From JBHGBM01 sp041946965 (GTDB lineage: Bacteria; Acidobacteriota; Terriglobia; Bryobacterales; Bryobacteraceae), in contig JBHGBM010000023.1 in assembly GCA_041946965.1 (NCBI GenBank), positions 62,001 through 126,000 of the forward strand: a DNA stretch of 64,000 bases, written 5' to 3'. This document shows positions 8,479 through 18,523 of the stretch, one piece after another (within the stretch, counting starts at the first letter, position 1; each line of letters opens with the position of its first letter). The notes below the pieces were generated by a model. That model searched no databases. It was not told where the DNA came from and saw only the letters and a program-made list of their open reading frames with translations. A program made the translations under genes and the position numbers.

Positions 8479-10341
8479 ATGACGACATCCAGCGCACGCG
8501 CGCACGAATTCCGTAATGAGCTTGCCCGCCGGGTCCTGGTGGCCGACGGCGCCATGGGCACCATGCTCTATTCACGCGGCGTGTTCATCAACCGCTGCTT
8601 TGACGAGCTGAACCTCTCCGGCCCGGACATGGTCTCGCAGATCCATTCCGAGTACGTGAAGGCCGGGGCGGAAATCCTGGAAACCAACACCTTCGGGGCG
8701 AGCCGCCCGCGCCTGGCCGGCTTCGGAATGGCCGACAGGCTGAAGGCCATCAACCAGGCGGGCGTGCGGCTGGCGCGGCAGGCGGCGGGCGACCAGGCGT
8801 TCGTGGCCGGCGCCGTAGGGCCGCTGGGCGTACACATCGAGCCGCTGGGTCCCACTTCCTTCGCGGAGGCGCGGGAAGCCTTCCGGGAACAGGTGGAGGC
8901 GCTGCTCGAAGCCGGCATCGACCTGCTCATCCTGGAAACCTTCGCCAATCTCGACGAGCTGCGCGAGGCCGTCACCGCGGCGCGGGAAGCGGCGGGCGGC
9001 GACCTCGCCATCGCGGCGCAGGTGACCATCGACGATTACGGAAACCTCGGCGGCATGGACACCGAGACGTTCACCAAGCGCCTGAACGGCTGGCCGGTGG
9101 ACGTGATCGGAGTCAACTGCTCGGTCGGCCCGAAGGTCATGCTTGAAACCGTCGAGCAGATGGTGCGGCACACGAGCAAGCCCATCAGCGCCATGCCGAA
9201 CGCCGGCAACCCGGTGCGGGTGGAGGGGCGGAACATCTACCTCAGCTCGCCGGAGTACATGGCGCAGTACGCGCGCCGCTTCCTGTGGGCGGGCGTACGG
9301 CTCATCGGCGGCTGCTGCGGCACCACGCCGGAACACATACGGCTGATCCGCTCGGAGGTGCGCTCGCTGCAACCGCGCAAGACGCAGGTTGCGATTGCGG
9401 TAGAGGAGCCCAAGGCGGCCGCGAAGGCCATGGAGCCGGTCCCCACCGCGGAAAAGTCGCAGCTCGGCGCGAAACTGGCGGCGGGCAAGTTCGTGGCCTT
9501 CGTGGAGATTCTGCCGCCGCGCGGCGTGGACGCCTCGCGCGAAATCGCCGGCGCAAAGCTCTGCAAGGACGCGGGCATCGATTGCATCAACGTGCCGGAT
9601 GGTCCGCGCGCGAGCGCCCGCATGAGCGCCCAGGTCACCTGCTACCTCATCCAGCAGCAGGCGGGCATCGAAGCCATCAATCACTTCTGCTGCCGGGACC
9701 GCAACATCCTCGGGATCCAGTCGGAGCTGCTCGGCGCGCACTGCCTGGGGGTGCGCAACCTGCTCTGCGTCACCGGAGATCCGCCGCGCATGGGGGCGTA
9801 CCCCAACGCCACGGCGGTTTTCGACGTGGACTCCATCGGTCTGGTCAACATCGTCAGCAACCTGAACCGCGGCCTCGATATAGGCGGCAGCCCCATGGGC
9901 TCGCGCACGGCGCTGCTGGCCGGCGTGGGCGCCAATCCCGGCGCGGTGAACCTGGAAGAGGAGATACGCCGCCTGGAGTGGAAAGTGCAGGCCGGCGCGG
10001 AATACGTGATCACGCAGCCCGTGTTCGACCTCACGCTGCTGGAGGACTTTCTGAAACGCTCGGGGCGCCTGAAGGTCCCGGTCATCTGCGGCATCTGGCC
10101 GCTGGTGAGCTACCGCAACGCGGAGTTCATGGTCAACGAGCTGCGCGTGCCCGTGCCGGAGTGTTACATGGAGCGCATGCGGCGCGCCGACAGCGCGGAG
10201 AGGGCGCGCATGGAGGGCGTGGACATCGCGCGCGAGATGGTGCGTCAAGTGCGGCCCATGGTGCGGGGGGTGCAACTGAGCGCCCCGTTCGGCCGCTATC
10301 AAATGGCCCTGGACGTGGCCGAGGCCATCGGACCGCGCTAA
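8479..10341 (+). CDS. Bifunctional homocysteine S-methyltransferase / methylenetetrahydrofolate reductase
   Basis: 620 aa fusion like Bacillus YitJ. Residues about 15-290 are a zinc-dependent S-methyltransferase barrel: 'ADGAMGTML' at the start, and the three zinc cysteines Cys214 ('GVNCSVGP') and Cys279/Cys280 ('IGGCCGTTPEHI'). Residues about 330-620 are a MetF-type FAD barrel ('FVEILPPRGVD', 'LLCVTGDPP'). The protein would reduce methylene-THF and methylate homocysteine to methionine. No B12-binding domain is present, so the methyl relay of full MetH is absent and a separate cobalamin step or direct donor is required. TACAAT (8457-8462) lies 16 nt upstream; no ribosome site is obvious. Confidence 0.88.
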   Translation: MTTSSARAHEFRNELARRVLVADGAMGTMLYSRGVFINRCFDELNLSGPDMVSQIHSEYVKAGAEILETNTFGASRPRLAGFGMADRLKAINQAGVRLARQAAGDQAFVAGAVGPLGVHIEPLGPTSFAEAREAFREQVEALLEAGIDLLILETFANLDELREAVTAAREAAGGDLAIAAQVTIDDYGNLGGMDTETFTKRLNGWPVDVIGVNCSVGPKVMLETVEQMVRHTSKPISAMPNAGNPVRVEGRNIYLSSPEYMAQYARRFLWAGVRLIGGCCGTTPEHIRLIRSEVRSLQPRKTQVAIAVEEPKAAAKAMEPVPTAEKSQLGAKLAAGKFVAFVEILPPRGVDASREIAGAKLCKDAGIDCINVPDGPRASARMSAQVTCYLIQQQAGIEAINHFCCRDRNILGIQSELLGAHCLGVRNLLCVTGDPPRMGAYPNATAVFDVDSIGLVNIVSNLNRGLDIGGSPMGSRTALLAGVGANPGAVNLEEEIRRLEWKVQAGAEYVITQPVFDLTLLEDFLKRSGRLKVPVICGIWPLVSYRNAEFMVNELRVPVPECYMERMRRADSAERARMEGVDIAREMVRQVRPMVRGVQLSAPFGRYQMALDVAEAIGPR

Positions 10342-10358
10342 ACTGTCGAAAGCATCGC

Positions 10359-10991
10359 ATGGCGACCGATCTCATCGAAATCAACCCGGACGCGCCGTCC
10401 GCGGAAGCCGTGGATCGCGCGGCGGAAATGGTTCGCCGCGGCCGCGTGGTGGTGCTGCCCACCGACGCACTGTACACACTGGTCGCCGACCCGTTCAACC
10501 TGGGCGCAGTCGCCCGCGTGTTTCACGCCAAGGGGCGAGAGACGCACCGCTCTCTGCCGCTGCTGATCTCCGACCTGCTGATGGCCGAGGACCTGGCGTC
10601 GGAGTTGAACAACCGCTTCTTCGTCCTGGCGCGGCGTTTCTGGCCGGGGCCGCTCACCATCATCGTCCCGGCTTCGGCCAAGGTGCCGCTGAAGGTGACC
10701 GGCAATACCGGGCGGCTGGCCATGCGGCAATCGCGCGCTCCGGTGGTGGACCGGCTGGTGGAAGTTCTCAACCAGCCGCTGATCGGCACCAGCGCCAATA
10801 TTTCCGGACACCCCACTTGCCGCAGCGGCATCGAGGCCTTCGCGGTGATGGACGGCCGCGTGGACCTGGTGCTGGACGGCGGCGCGTGCACGGGCAGCGG
10901 CGCCACCACGGTGGACATTACCGAGCCCTACTGGCGGCTGATCAAGCAGGGCAACGTGGAAGAGAAGGAAATCGCCGAGACGCTCTCATAG
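10359..10991 (+). CDS. Threonylcarbamoyl-AMP synthase family protein (YrdC/Sua5)
   Basis: 210 aa, single YrdC domain. It makes threonylcarbamoyl-adenylate from threonine, bicarbonate and ATP for the t6A37 modification of ANN-decoding tRNAs. Family landmarks are visible: 'VVLPTDALYTLVAD' near residue 28, the basic cluster 'KGRETHRSLPLLI', 'FWPGPLTIIV', and 'IGTSANISG'. In the standard family the second-strand motif is T.Y.L..D, which matches. ATG 10359 begins 17 nt after the preceding stop and is probably cotranscribed with the HMT-MTHFR gene. Whether it is the main Sua5 or the YciO paralogue cannot be settled here. Confidence 0.83.
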   Translation: MATDLIEINPDAPSAEAVDRAAEMVRRGRVVVLPTDALYTLVADPFNLGAVARVFHAKGRETHRSLPLLISDLLMAEDLASELNNRFFVLARRFWPGPLTIIVPASAKVPLKVTGNTGRLAMRQSRAPVVDRLVEVLNQPLIGTSANISGHPTCRSGIEAFAVMDGRVDLVLDGGACTGSGATTVDITEPYWRLIKQGNVEEKEIAETLS

Positions 10992-11000
10992 AGTTGAGCC

Positions 11001-12475
<1,475 letters not shown>

Positions 12476-12482
<7 letters not shown>

Positions 12483-13717
12483 GCGCCGAACTCGCGCGCC
12501 GCTTCGAGCATGGCCACGTAGTTCCCGGGCGGCACATCGGCCAGCGCGTTGTGCACCTGGTTGAAGACGTAGCCGCCGTCCTTCATCCAGATTTCCAGCC
12601 GCCGGCGCACATCTTCGCGCACCTCGTCCGGAGTGCCGGAACGCAGGATGTGCTGCGTATCGCAGCCGCCGCCCCAGAAGGTGAGGTCGCGGCCGAATTC
12701 GCGCTTCAGGCGTTCGGGCTCCATCTGCCTGGCGCTGGTCTGCACGGGGTTGAGGATCTCCACTCCGGCCTCGATCAGGTCCGGAATCAGCGGATAGACG
12801 CCGCCGCAGTTGTGCATGAAGATGTGCGCGCCGCTCTCGCGCCGGGCGAATTCATAGATGCGCTTGTGGCGCGGGAGGAACAGCTCGCGGTAGCTCTGCC
12901 GCGACATCTGCGGGCCGCTCTGCATGCCGAGATCGTCGCCCACCACCAGCACATCGACCGCGCCGCGGACGCGCGGCAGCAGGCGCGCAAGATTCTCGAG
13001 GTGAATTTCCGTCAGGCGGTCAAGGAAGCGGGCGTACTTCTTCTTTTCCCCGGCGATATAGCAGTAAGTGTTCTCCATGCCGAAGAGAAACTGGCTCCAC
13101 TCGAACAGGTTGCAGCCCACCGACATCGATACGGCCAAGGAGCTTTCCTCGCGCAGGCGGCGGGCCGTTGCGGCAATGAAATCGAGACGGGCTTCGGTGA
13201 GCGGGTGGTCGTAGCCCGCCGCGGGGATTGCGGCCCACGTGACCAGCGCCATTTTTTCGGGCAGCGGCTCGTAGTCGTCCAGACCCTCCGGTCCGCAAAG
13301 CGGCCACACCGCCTGATCCATGTAGAGTGCGCCGGCGGGCATCTGGCCCACGACCACGCCCTCCTGGTTGCGGAAATAACAGCCCTCCGCGCGGCGCTCG
13401 GGCTGGTACCACGCCGGCACGGTGCAGGTGGAGCCGTCCGGCAGAATCCAGGAGACACGCGGGTCGGAAGCGGAGAGCGCGCGGCCCAGGTCGATGACGT
13501 CGATCGAGAACCGTTCCAGAAACCAGTCGTCCGGCTGCGCGAGCTGCTGCACCAGGTCGTACATGAACGTGGGCGGGCCGTCCACTCCGAGGTGGCGCTT
13601 GAGCCGGTTGTAGGCGATGGCCATGATGCCAGTGGAGCGCATGGAACCCTGGTCGATGGGGACGCGGCCGGGCTCTTTATGCGCGATGGCCGTCAGGACG
13701 CGTTCGCGCGAAGTCAT
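12476..13717 (-). CDS. URO-D family cobalamin/CoM-type methyltransferase
   Basis: 413 aa protein of the uroporphyrinogen-decarboxylase superfamily that contains both HemE and the zinc methyltransferases MtaA/MtbA. 'FMHNCGG' gives an H-x-C and 'WGGGCDTQ' a later Cys, the H-x-C...C zinc arrangement of the methyltransferases. It also starts with 'MTSRERVLTAI', typical of the methyltransferase branch. It is not HemE, which is shorter (about 350 aa) and has different termini. Start 13717 is chosen because a longer in-frame version would read over the divergent NadD-like gene. A TATGCT box 6 nt upstream suggests a leaderless start. Substrate unknown; no corrinoid protein neighbours it. Confidence 0.78.
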
Positions 13718-13723
13718 GCGACC

Positions 13724-13733
13724 AGCATACACT
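13724..13733. promoter_or_regulatory. Overlapping divergent -10-like boxes
   Basis: Minus-strand TATGCT (13724-13729) lies 6 nt before ATG 13717, and plus-strand TACACT (13728-13733) lies 5 nt before GTG 13739. The two boxes share bases, so transcription of the two genes should be mutually exclusive at any instant. Confidence 0.4.
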
Positions 13734-13738
13734 GAGGC

Positions 13739-14335
13739 GTGGAGTTTCTGTGGCGCGCGCCCGGCCGGCCCGCGACGGCAGCGGTTCTGCCGGCGGCGTT
13801 CAACCCGCCCACGGTGGCCCATATCGCGCTGGCGCGCGCGGCGCTCAGCCACGCCGAGGAAACCATACTGGTGCTGCCCGGCGTCCTGCCGCACAAGACC
13901 TTTGAAGGCGCGGCGTTCGCGGACCGCGCGGCGATGTTGCGGGCCGCGGTTGAGGGCCAGCCCCGGATCTCCGCCGCGGTGAGCGAAGGCGGGCTGTTCC
14001 TCGAGATCGCGCGGGAGTGCCGCCAAGCGTACGGCGCAGAGACCGCGCTATGGTTCGTGTGCGGCGGCGACGCCGCGGCGCGCGTCGCGGGATGGGATTA
14101 CGGCCGGCCCGGAGCGTTCGCGGAGCAACTCGAGGAGTTCGGCCTGCTGGTCGCGCAGCGCGGCCCGCGCTTCCGCGCTTTCGGTCCGCGCATCCGCGAG
14201 CTGAAGCTGGACCGCGGCGTCGAGCACGTCTCCAGCACCGAGGTGCGGCGCAGGATCGCCTCGGGCGAGCCGTGGGAACACCTAGTTCCGCCGGAGGTGG
14301 TCCCGCTGGCGCGGACCATCTACGGCGGCGTATGA
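13739..14335 (+). CDS. Nucleotidyltransferase of the NadD / cytidylyltransferase-like superfamily
   Basis: 198 aa. The N-terminal 'AVLPAAFNPPTVAHIAL' is the T/HxGH adenylyltransferase motif, here with Thr at the first position and Ala in place of Gly (TVAH). Near the C-terminus 'HVSSTEVRRRIASGE' is the second family signature, with an STEVR in place of the ISST/SDIR that contacts ATP phosphates. Length is about that of NadD (nicotinate mononucleotide adenylyltransferase). The degenerate first motif makes another nucleotide substrate possible. It begins with GTG 22 nt from the divergent methyltransferase start; no ATG fits upstream. Confidence 0.65.
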   Translation: MEFLWRAPGRPATAAVLPAAFNPPTVAHIALARAALSHAEETILVLPGVLPHKTFEGAAFADRAAMLRAAVEGQPRISAAVSEGGLFLEIARECRQAYGAETALWFVCGGDAAARVAGWDYGRPGAFAEQLEEFGLLVAQRGPRFRAFGPRIRELKLDRGVEHVSSTEVRRRIASGEPWEHLVPPEVVPLARTIYGGV

Positions 14336-14336
14336 T
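14331..14336 (+). promoter_or_regulatory. TATGAT -10-like box, 8 nt before the ThuA start
   Basis: TATGAT overlaps the stop codon of the upstream gene (TGA 14333-14335) and is followed by 8 nt and ATG 14345, with no Shine-Dalgarno sequence. Confidence 0.4.
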
Positions 14337-14344
14337 GGGTCCCG

Positions 14345-15226
14345 ATGAAGACTTTCGCTTCGCTTCTCTTGCTGGCGGGCATGGCGGCGGCCCAGCATAT
14401 CGTATTCGTGGTGGGCGACCAGGAGTACCGGTCCGAGGAGTCCATGCCGGCGCTGGCGCGCATTCTCGCCGAACGGCATGGCTTCCGCACCACGGTGCTG
14501 CTGCCCATCAACCGGCAGACCGGAAAGCCGGACGCGTCGGTGATCGACAATATTCCGGGTCTGGAAGCGCTGCGCAAAGCGGACCTCATGGTGCTCTTCA
14601 CCCGCTGGGTGGAGCTGCCCGACGAGCAGATGAAAGAGATCGTGGACTACGCCGAAGCGGGACGGCCCATCGTGGGGCTGCGCACCGCCAGCCACCCGTT
14701 CAACTACCGCAAGAATCTGTCCAGCCCCTACGCGCGCTACAGCTACAACAGCAAGGAATGGCCCGGCGGCTTCGGCAGGCAGATTCTGGGCGAGACCTGG
14801 ATCCGGCACTACGGCGTGCACCAGAAGGAGAGCACCCAGGGGGTGCCCGCGCCCGGCATGGAGTCGCACCCCATCCTGAGGGGCGTCAAGGACGTGTGGG
14901 GACCATCGGATGTTTACGCCATCACCACGCTCGAAGGAGACTCGAAGCCGCTGTTGATGGGCCGTGTTCTGGCCGGCATGCAGCCCGATTCACCGCCCAA
15001 CCCCGGCAAGCAGTTGACCCCGGTGGCGTGGACCAGGACTTACAAGGGCGGACGCGTCTTCATGACCACCATGGGCCACGCGGGCGATTTCCAGAACGCC
15101 GGCTTCCGCCGCATGGTCATCAACGCGTGCTACTGGGCCACGGGCCGCGAGAAACGCATCCGGCCAGACAGCAACATCGATTTCCTGGCGCCCTATAACC
15201 CGAGCCCCATAGGGATGCGTAAATAA
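14345..15226 (+). CDS. Secreted ThuA-like domain protein
   Basis: 293 aa with a signal peptide (residues 1-16, cleaved before QHIVFV). The rest is a single ThuA domain, a class I glutamine amidotransferase-like fold found in trehalose-utilisation protein A and abundant in Acidobacteria and Planctomycetes: 'HIVFVVGDQEYRSEE', 'ADLMVLFTRWVELPDEQ', 'GRPIVGLRTASHPF' and, later, 'VFMTTMGHAGDF', which is the usual ThuA C-terminal motif. These proteins often sit beside sugar-catabolic genes. Their chemistry is unproven. The gene ends just before a hairpin (15225-15245). Confidence 0.82.
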   Translation: MKTFASLLLLAGMAAAQHIVFVVGDQEYRSEESMPALARILAERHGFRTTVLLPINRQTGKPDASVIDNIPGLEALRKADLMVLFTRWVELPDEQMKEIVDYAEAGRPIVGLRTASHPFNYRKNLSSPYARYSYNSKEWPGGFGRQILGETWIRHYGVHQKESTQGVPAPGMESHPILRGVKDVWGPSDVYAITTLEGDSKPLLMGRVLAGMQPDSPPNPGKQLTPVAWTRTYKGGRVFMTTMGHAGDFQNAGFRRMVINACYWATGREKRIRPDSNIDFLAPYNPSPIGMRK

Positions 15227-15245
15227 GAACCTGCCGGCGGTTCTT
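15225..15245. terminator. Candidate bidirectional terminator between convergent genes
   Basis: A perfect 7-bp inverted repeat AAGAACC (15225-15231) / GGTTCTT (15239-15245) encloses a 7-nt loop. It sits between the ThuA gene stop and the permease gene stop, which is where a shared terminator is expected. The T-tract is short on both sides, so efficiency is uncertain. Confidence 0.5.
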
Positions 15246-15263
15246 GTCGGCCCAAACTCCGCC

Positions 15264-16655
15264 TCAGGTCTTTTTCCCCGCGGCGTCGAACAGCCCGTGC
15301 CAGGATTCGTCGAGCGCGGTCCAACCCTCCGGGTTCTGCGTGCTGAGGCGGGCTTCGGGAACGTAGAGCGTGCCATGACCGCGCCCGCACAGGATCTGGG
15401 TTCCGGCCGGGTCCAACAGCCAGCTCGCACGCGTGCCGAAGGTGACCGGCATGGTAAGGGGGCCGAGGCATTGCCGGCAGCGCCGGCGCTGGTCGCGGGC
15501 GCACCACGCCATCGCCGCGGCTCCGGAAATGACAAACGCGAGCACGCAAAGCGCGGTCCCGTCGCCGCGCGGCACGCCGAGCGGGGAGCGCGGCAGGGAA
15601 GCCGCGAACTCCATCAGGCCGCACCCCAGCAGCGCGAACAGGAGCAGCGTCTTGGCCGCGAAGAACAGTTCGTAGCGAATTCCCGGGCGCAGGAAAACGC
15701 CGCGCGCGAGGGCGAACGCCAGCGCGGGAAGGACGAACATCAGGAAGACGGTGCGGTAGGGGGTGACCGCGGAGCGGAGGCTCTCAACGAGCGGCAGCAC
15801 GTGCGGAATAAAGTGCAGGCCCCGGAGCCGCTGCCTGAAGAGCAGCGTGCGCAACTCGCCTTCCGCGTTCCGCGCGGCAACGCCGGCCCGCAGCCTTCCG
15901 GCGATAAGGAACGCCCCGGGCAGGCCGCGAAGCGGCGTCCAGACCTCCGTCTCCGGCCGGATAAACCAGAAGCCGGCGGGCATCACCCCGATAACCGGCT
16001 GCATGCGCCCGTCCACCTCGATCTTCCTCCCGAGCACCGAGGGGTCGGCGTCAAACCGTGTCCTCCACAGGGCGTGGCTGATCACGGCGCCTTCCGGATC
16101 CTCGCCGAACGTGCGGCCCAGCGCGGGGTTCACGCGCAGCATCGCAAAGAACCCGGCGCCCACCAGCGCTTCGCGCCCGCCCTCGCGAAACAGGTAAGGC
16201 GCCATGGCTTCGAAGCTGCGGGAATCCCGCCAGGAGTGGAAGACGGACGGCGAGACGGGCGCGTGATCCCCGGGAAACCAACCGGTCTGGGCCACGGTCA
16301 CGACGCGGCCGGGATCGGGATAGGGTGGCGGTCCCCACGCGCGGCGGCTCGCCTGGAGACCGCCGGTAGCCGGCACCAGTGCCGCCAGGGCCGCCGCAAG
16401 CGCCAGCAGCACGAACTCCGGACTGCGCACCACGCGCGCCGGGTGGAAGCGCTCAGCGGCGGCGCTCCCCAAGGCCCGCCAGCAATAGCGGACCATCTCC
16501 GCCTCTTCGCCCGGGGTGAGCATCCGGCGCTCCGCGAAAAACGCGTACCAGTTCCACAGTTCGCGCTCGTGCTGCTCGCGCCAGGCGGCGCGAAGGGGCC
16601 GGGGCGCGAACCATCCGGCCAGGGTCAAAAGAAACCTGTACCGCCGCGGCAGCAT
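15264..16655 (-). CDS. Orphan MacB-type permease periplasmic-domain protein (ADOP-like, no FtsX core)
   Basis: 463 aa membrane protein related to the acidobacterial duplicated orphan permeases. The order visible is: an N-terminal cytoplasmic helix ('WREQHERELWNWYAFFAERR'), a transmembrane segment near residue 90, a MacB periplasmic core-like domain ('VFHSWRDSRSFEAMAPY', 'FFAMLRVNPALGRTF', 'VISHALWRTRF', 'VIGVMPAGFWF'), three more hydrophobic segments, and a C-terminal domain with CRQC and a later Cys in 'ILCGRGHG', a possible zinc site. The FtsX permease repeats of a full ADOP (about 800 aa) are missing. ATG 16655 is chosen because the longer form overlaps divergent purC. Confidence 0.62.
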   Translation of the reverse strand: MLPRRYRFLLTLAGWFAPRPLRAAWREQHERELWNWYAFFAERRMLTPGEEAEMVRYCWRALGSAAAERFHPARVVRSPEFVLLALAAALAALVPATGGLQASRRAWGPPPYPDPGRVVTVAQTGWFPGDHAPVSPSVFHSWRDSRSFEAMAPYLFREGGREALVGAGFFAMLRVNPALGRTFGEDPEGAVISHALWRTRFDADPSVLGRKIEVDGRMQPVIGVMPAGFWFIRPETEVWTPLRGLPGAFLIAGRLRAGVAARNAEGELRTLLFRQRLRGLHFIPHVLPLVESLRSAVTPYRTVFLMFVLPALAFALARGVFLRPGIRYELFFAAKTLLLFALLGCGLMEFAASLPRSPLGVPRGDGTALCVLAFVISGAAAMAWCARDQRRRCRQCLGPLTMPVTFGTRASWLLDPAGTQILCGRGHGTLYVPEARLSTQNPEGWTALDESWHGLFDAAGKKT

Positions 16656-16767
16656 GGCTATGCCGATAGACGGCGCGCCCTGGGGGAATGTTCCCGCTTT
16701 CCCCTTTCGCAAAGACGCGGGGCGCGGTATGATTCTGTTGATACTCCCCCGAAACGCCCATACAGCC

Positions 16768-17661
16768 GTGAGACCCATCGATATTCTTCTTCAGACCGAA
16801 ATCCCCGGGATGGAACCGCATGCCAGGGGCAAAGTGCGCGATGTGTACAGCCTGGGAGACCGGCTGCTGATTGTCGCGACGGACCGTATTTCCGCCTTCG
16901 ACTACATTCTGGCGAGCGGAATCCCGGACAAGGGGCGCGTACTCACGCAACTCTCCCTTTTCTGGTTCGACTTCCTGCGCGGTGTCGTGCCGACGCACGT
17001 GATTACCGCGGACGTGGACCAGTACCCCGAGCCGCTCCGCGCCTGCCGCGCGCAGCTCGAGGGCCGTTCCATGCTGGTGAAGCGCGCCGAAATGGTGGAG
17101 ATCGAGTGCGTGGCGCGCGGGTATCTTTCCGGTTCCGGCTGGAAGGAATACCGCCAGAGCGGCACGGTTTGCGGAATCAAGCTGCCCCCCGGATTGCGCG
17201 AGAGCGACCGGCTGCCGGAGCCGCTCTTCACCCCGGCCACCAAGGCGCAGACCGGCCATGACGAAAACGTTTCGTTCGCGGCCGTCGTAGACCTGGTGGG
17301 CTCCGAGCTGGCCGGCCGGCTGCGCGACCTGACCCTGGGGATCTATTCGCGCGCGGCGCGCTACGCCGAAACGCGCGGCGTTCTGATCGCCGACACCAAG
17401 TTCGAATTCGGCTTCGTGAATGGCGAGCTGGTGCTCGCCGACGAAGTCCTCACACCCGATTCGTCGCGGTTCTGGCCGGCGGAAAATTATGCGCCGGGCG
17501 GGCCGCAGTTCTCCTACGATAAGCAGTTCGTGCGCGACTACCTGGAGTCCATCCGCTGGAACAAGCAGCCTCCCGCCCCGGCGCTGCCGGACGAGGTCGC
17601 GCGCAAGACGAGCGAAAAGTATAGACAGGCGTATACCGCACTCACCGGCAAAAGCCTATGA
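16768..17661 (+). CDS. purC: Phosphoribosylaminoimidazole-succinocarboxamide synthase
   Basis: 297 aa, length and sequence of the yeast-type SAICAR synthetase. It ligates aspartate to CAIR in purine biosynthesis. 'RGKVRDVYSLGDRLLIVATD' followed by 'RISAFDYIL' is the N-terminal ATP-binding signature, and 'LIADTKFEFGF' and 'LADEVLTPDSSRFW' are the conserved catalytic region. I prefer GTG 16768, eight codons before 'TEIPG', matching the family's usual N-terminus; an upstream in-frame ATG at 16728 would add a hydrophobic stretch. It overlaps the cvpA start by 4 bp (ATGA), and cvpA is a known neighbour of purine genes in other bacteria. Confidence 0.93.
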   Translation: MRPIDILLQTEIPGMEPHARGKVRDVYSLGDRLLIVATDRISAFDYILASGIPDKGRVLTQLSLFWFDFLRGVVPTHVITADVDQYPEPLRACRAQLEGRSMLVKRAEMVEIECVARGYLSGSGWKEYRQSGTVCGIKLPPGLRESDRLPEPLFTPATKAQTGHDENVSFAAVVDLVGSELAGRLRDLTLGIYSRAARYAETRGVLIADTKFEFGFVNGELVLADEVLTPDSSRFWPAENYAPGGPQFSYDKQFVRDYLESIRWNKQPPAPALPDEVARKTSEKYRQAYTALTGKSL

Positions 17662-18248
17662 ACTGGCTGGATCTCCTACTGGCCGCTCTCGTCCTCTGGT
17701 CGGTCGTAACCGCTTTTCGTAAAGGGATCTCGCGCGAACTGATCGGTTTCGCCACGGTAATCGCCGCAATCATAGCCGGGGCGTGGTTTTACGGCAGCGT
17801 GGGCTATTACCTGCTGCCCTATTTGAAGACGCGCGCTTTGGCCAACCTGGCCGGCTTTCTCGCGGTATTCTGCGGCGTGATCCTGGTGGGGAGCGGCATC
17901 GGGCAGTTTGCCAAGCGCATGATGAAGACCGTCGGGTTGGGGTTTTTCGACCGCGTGATGGGGGCCGTCTTTGGGTTTGCACGCGGGCTGCTGATCTCGA
18001 TCGCGCTGGTCATGGCCATTATGGCTTTCGCCCCAGGCGACAAGCCGCCGCGCTCCGTGGTAAACTCCCGCCTGGCGCCTTACGTGATGGACGCCGCGCG
18101 GGTCTGCTCCGCGATCGCGCCGCATGAACTTAGAGATGGTTTTCAGAAGAGCTACGGGGAGATCCGGAACGTGTGGGGGAACACGCTCCGGAAGGGGATT
18201 CGGGCTCTGCCAAGCCAGAACAAGGAAAAAAATGAAAGAGACATTTGA
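17658..18248 (+). CDS. cvpA: CvpA family membrane protein
   Basis: 196 aa integral membrane protein with about four hydrophobic segments (near residues 5-20, 28-50, 62-82 and 100-122). 'NWLDLLLAALVLWSVVTAFRKGISRE' is the conserved CvpA opening (segments D-x-x-L...G-x-x-R/K-G-x-x-x-E). CvpA is needed for colicin V production in E. coli and is tied to envelope homeostasis; its biochemical role is not settled. The ATG overlaps the purC stop by 4 bp, so translation is probably coupled. The C-terminal tail (from about 150) is charged and cytoplasmic. Confidence 0.86.
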   Translation: MNWLDLLLAALVLWSVVTAFRKGISRELIGFATVIAAIIAGAWFYGSVGYYLLPYLKTRALANLAGFLAVFCGVILVGSGIGQFAKRMMKTVGLGFFDRVMGAVFGFARGLLISIALVMAIMAFAPGDKPPRSVVNSRLAPYVMDAARVCSAIAPHELRDGFQKSYGEIRNVWGNTLRKGIRALPSQNKEKNERDI

Positions 18249-18510
18249 ACGCCTGGTAGATCATTTCATGGGGAATGGGTTCTTTCTCGAAGAGGCCGTC
18301 GAAATCCTGGAAAAGACAATGATCCAGCGCGCCATGGAGCGCACGCGAGGCAACCGTTCGGCCGCCGCCAAGCTGCTCGGCATCCACCGCAACACTCTGC
18401 AACGCAAGCTGGACGACTATCAACTCGTCACACGGCCGGTCCGGCGCAAGCCGGCCGCCTCCGCCACCGCCCGCGGCCGCAAGGCCAAAGCCGTGCAGCG
18501 CACAGCCTGA
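18232..18510 (+). CDS. Small Fis-type helix-turn-helix regulator
   Basis: 92 aa. It consists of a short N-terminal helix and a Fis/NtrC C-terminal DNA-binding helix-turn-helix: 'MERTRGNRSAAAKLLGIHR' then 'NTLQRKLDDYQL', the A-x-R-T-x-G-N-x-S-x-A-A-x-L-L-G pattern. There is no receiver or AAA+ domain, so it is a stand-alone binder like Fis. The tail is rich in Arg, Lys and Ala. ATG 18232 overlaps the end of cvpA by 17 bp and has a purine-rich AAGGAAAAA immediately upstream. Being in the purC-cvpA run suggests growth-linked expression. Targets unknown. Confidence 0.8.
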   Translation: MKETFERLVDHFMGNGFFLEEAVEILEKTMIQRAMERTRGNRSAAAKLLGIHRNTLQRKLDDYQLVTRPVRRKPAASATARGRKAKAVQRTA

Positions 18511-18516
18511 TATCAT
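18511..18516 (+). promoter_or_regulatory. TATCAT -10-like box, 7 nt before the receptor start
   Basis: TATCAT is directly after the Fis-like stop and 7 nt before ATG 18524. The intervening GAGGG is purine-rich but too close to the ATG to be a normal ribosome site. Confidence 0.38.
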
Positions 18517-18523
18517 CGAGGGT

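Noticed and set aside
13718..14026. N-terminal extension of the URO-D gene at 12476 up to 14026
   Set aside because: It would run over the NadD-like gene on the other strand and is composed of non-family sequence before the conserved 'MTSRERV' start, which also has its own -10-like box.
16516..16767. Longer purC start
   Set aside because: The added residues are not family-like and overlap the divergent permease gene; GTG 16768 places the conserved N-terminus correctly.
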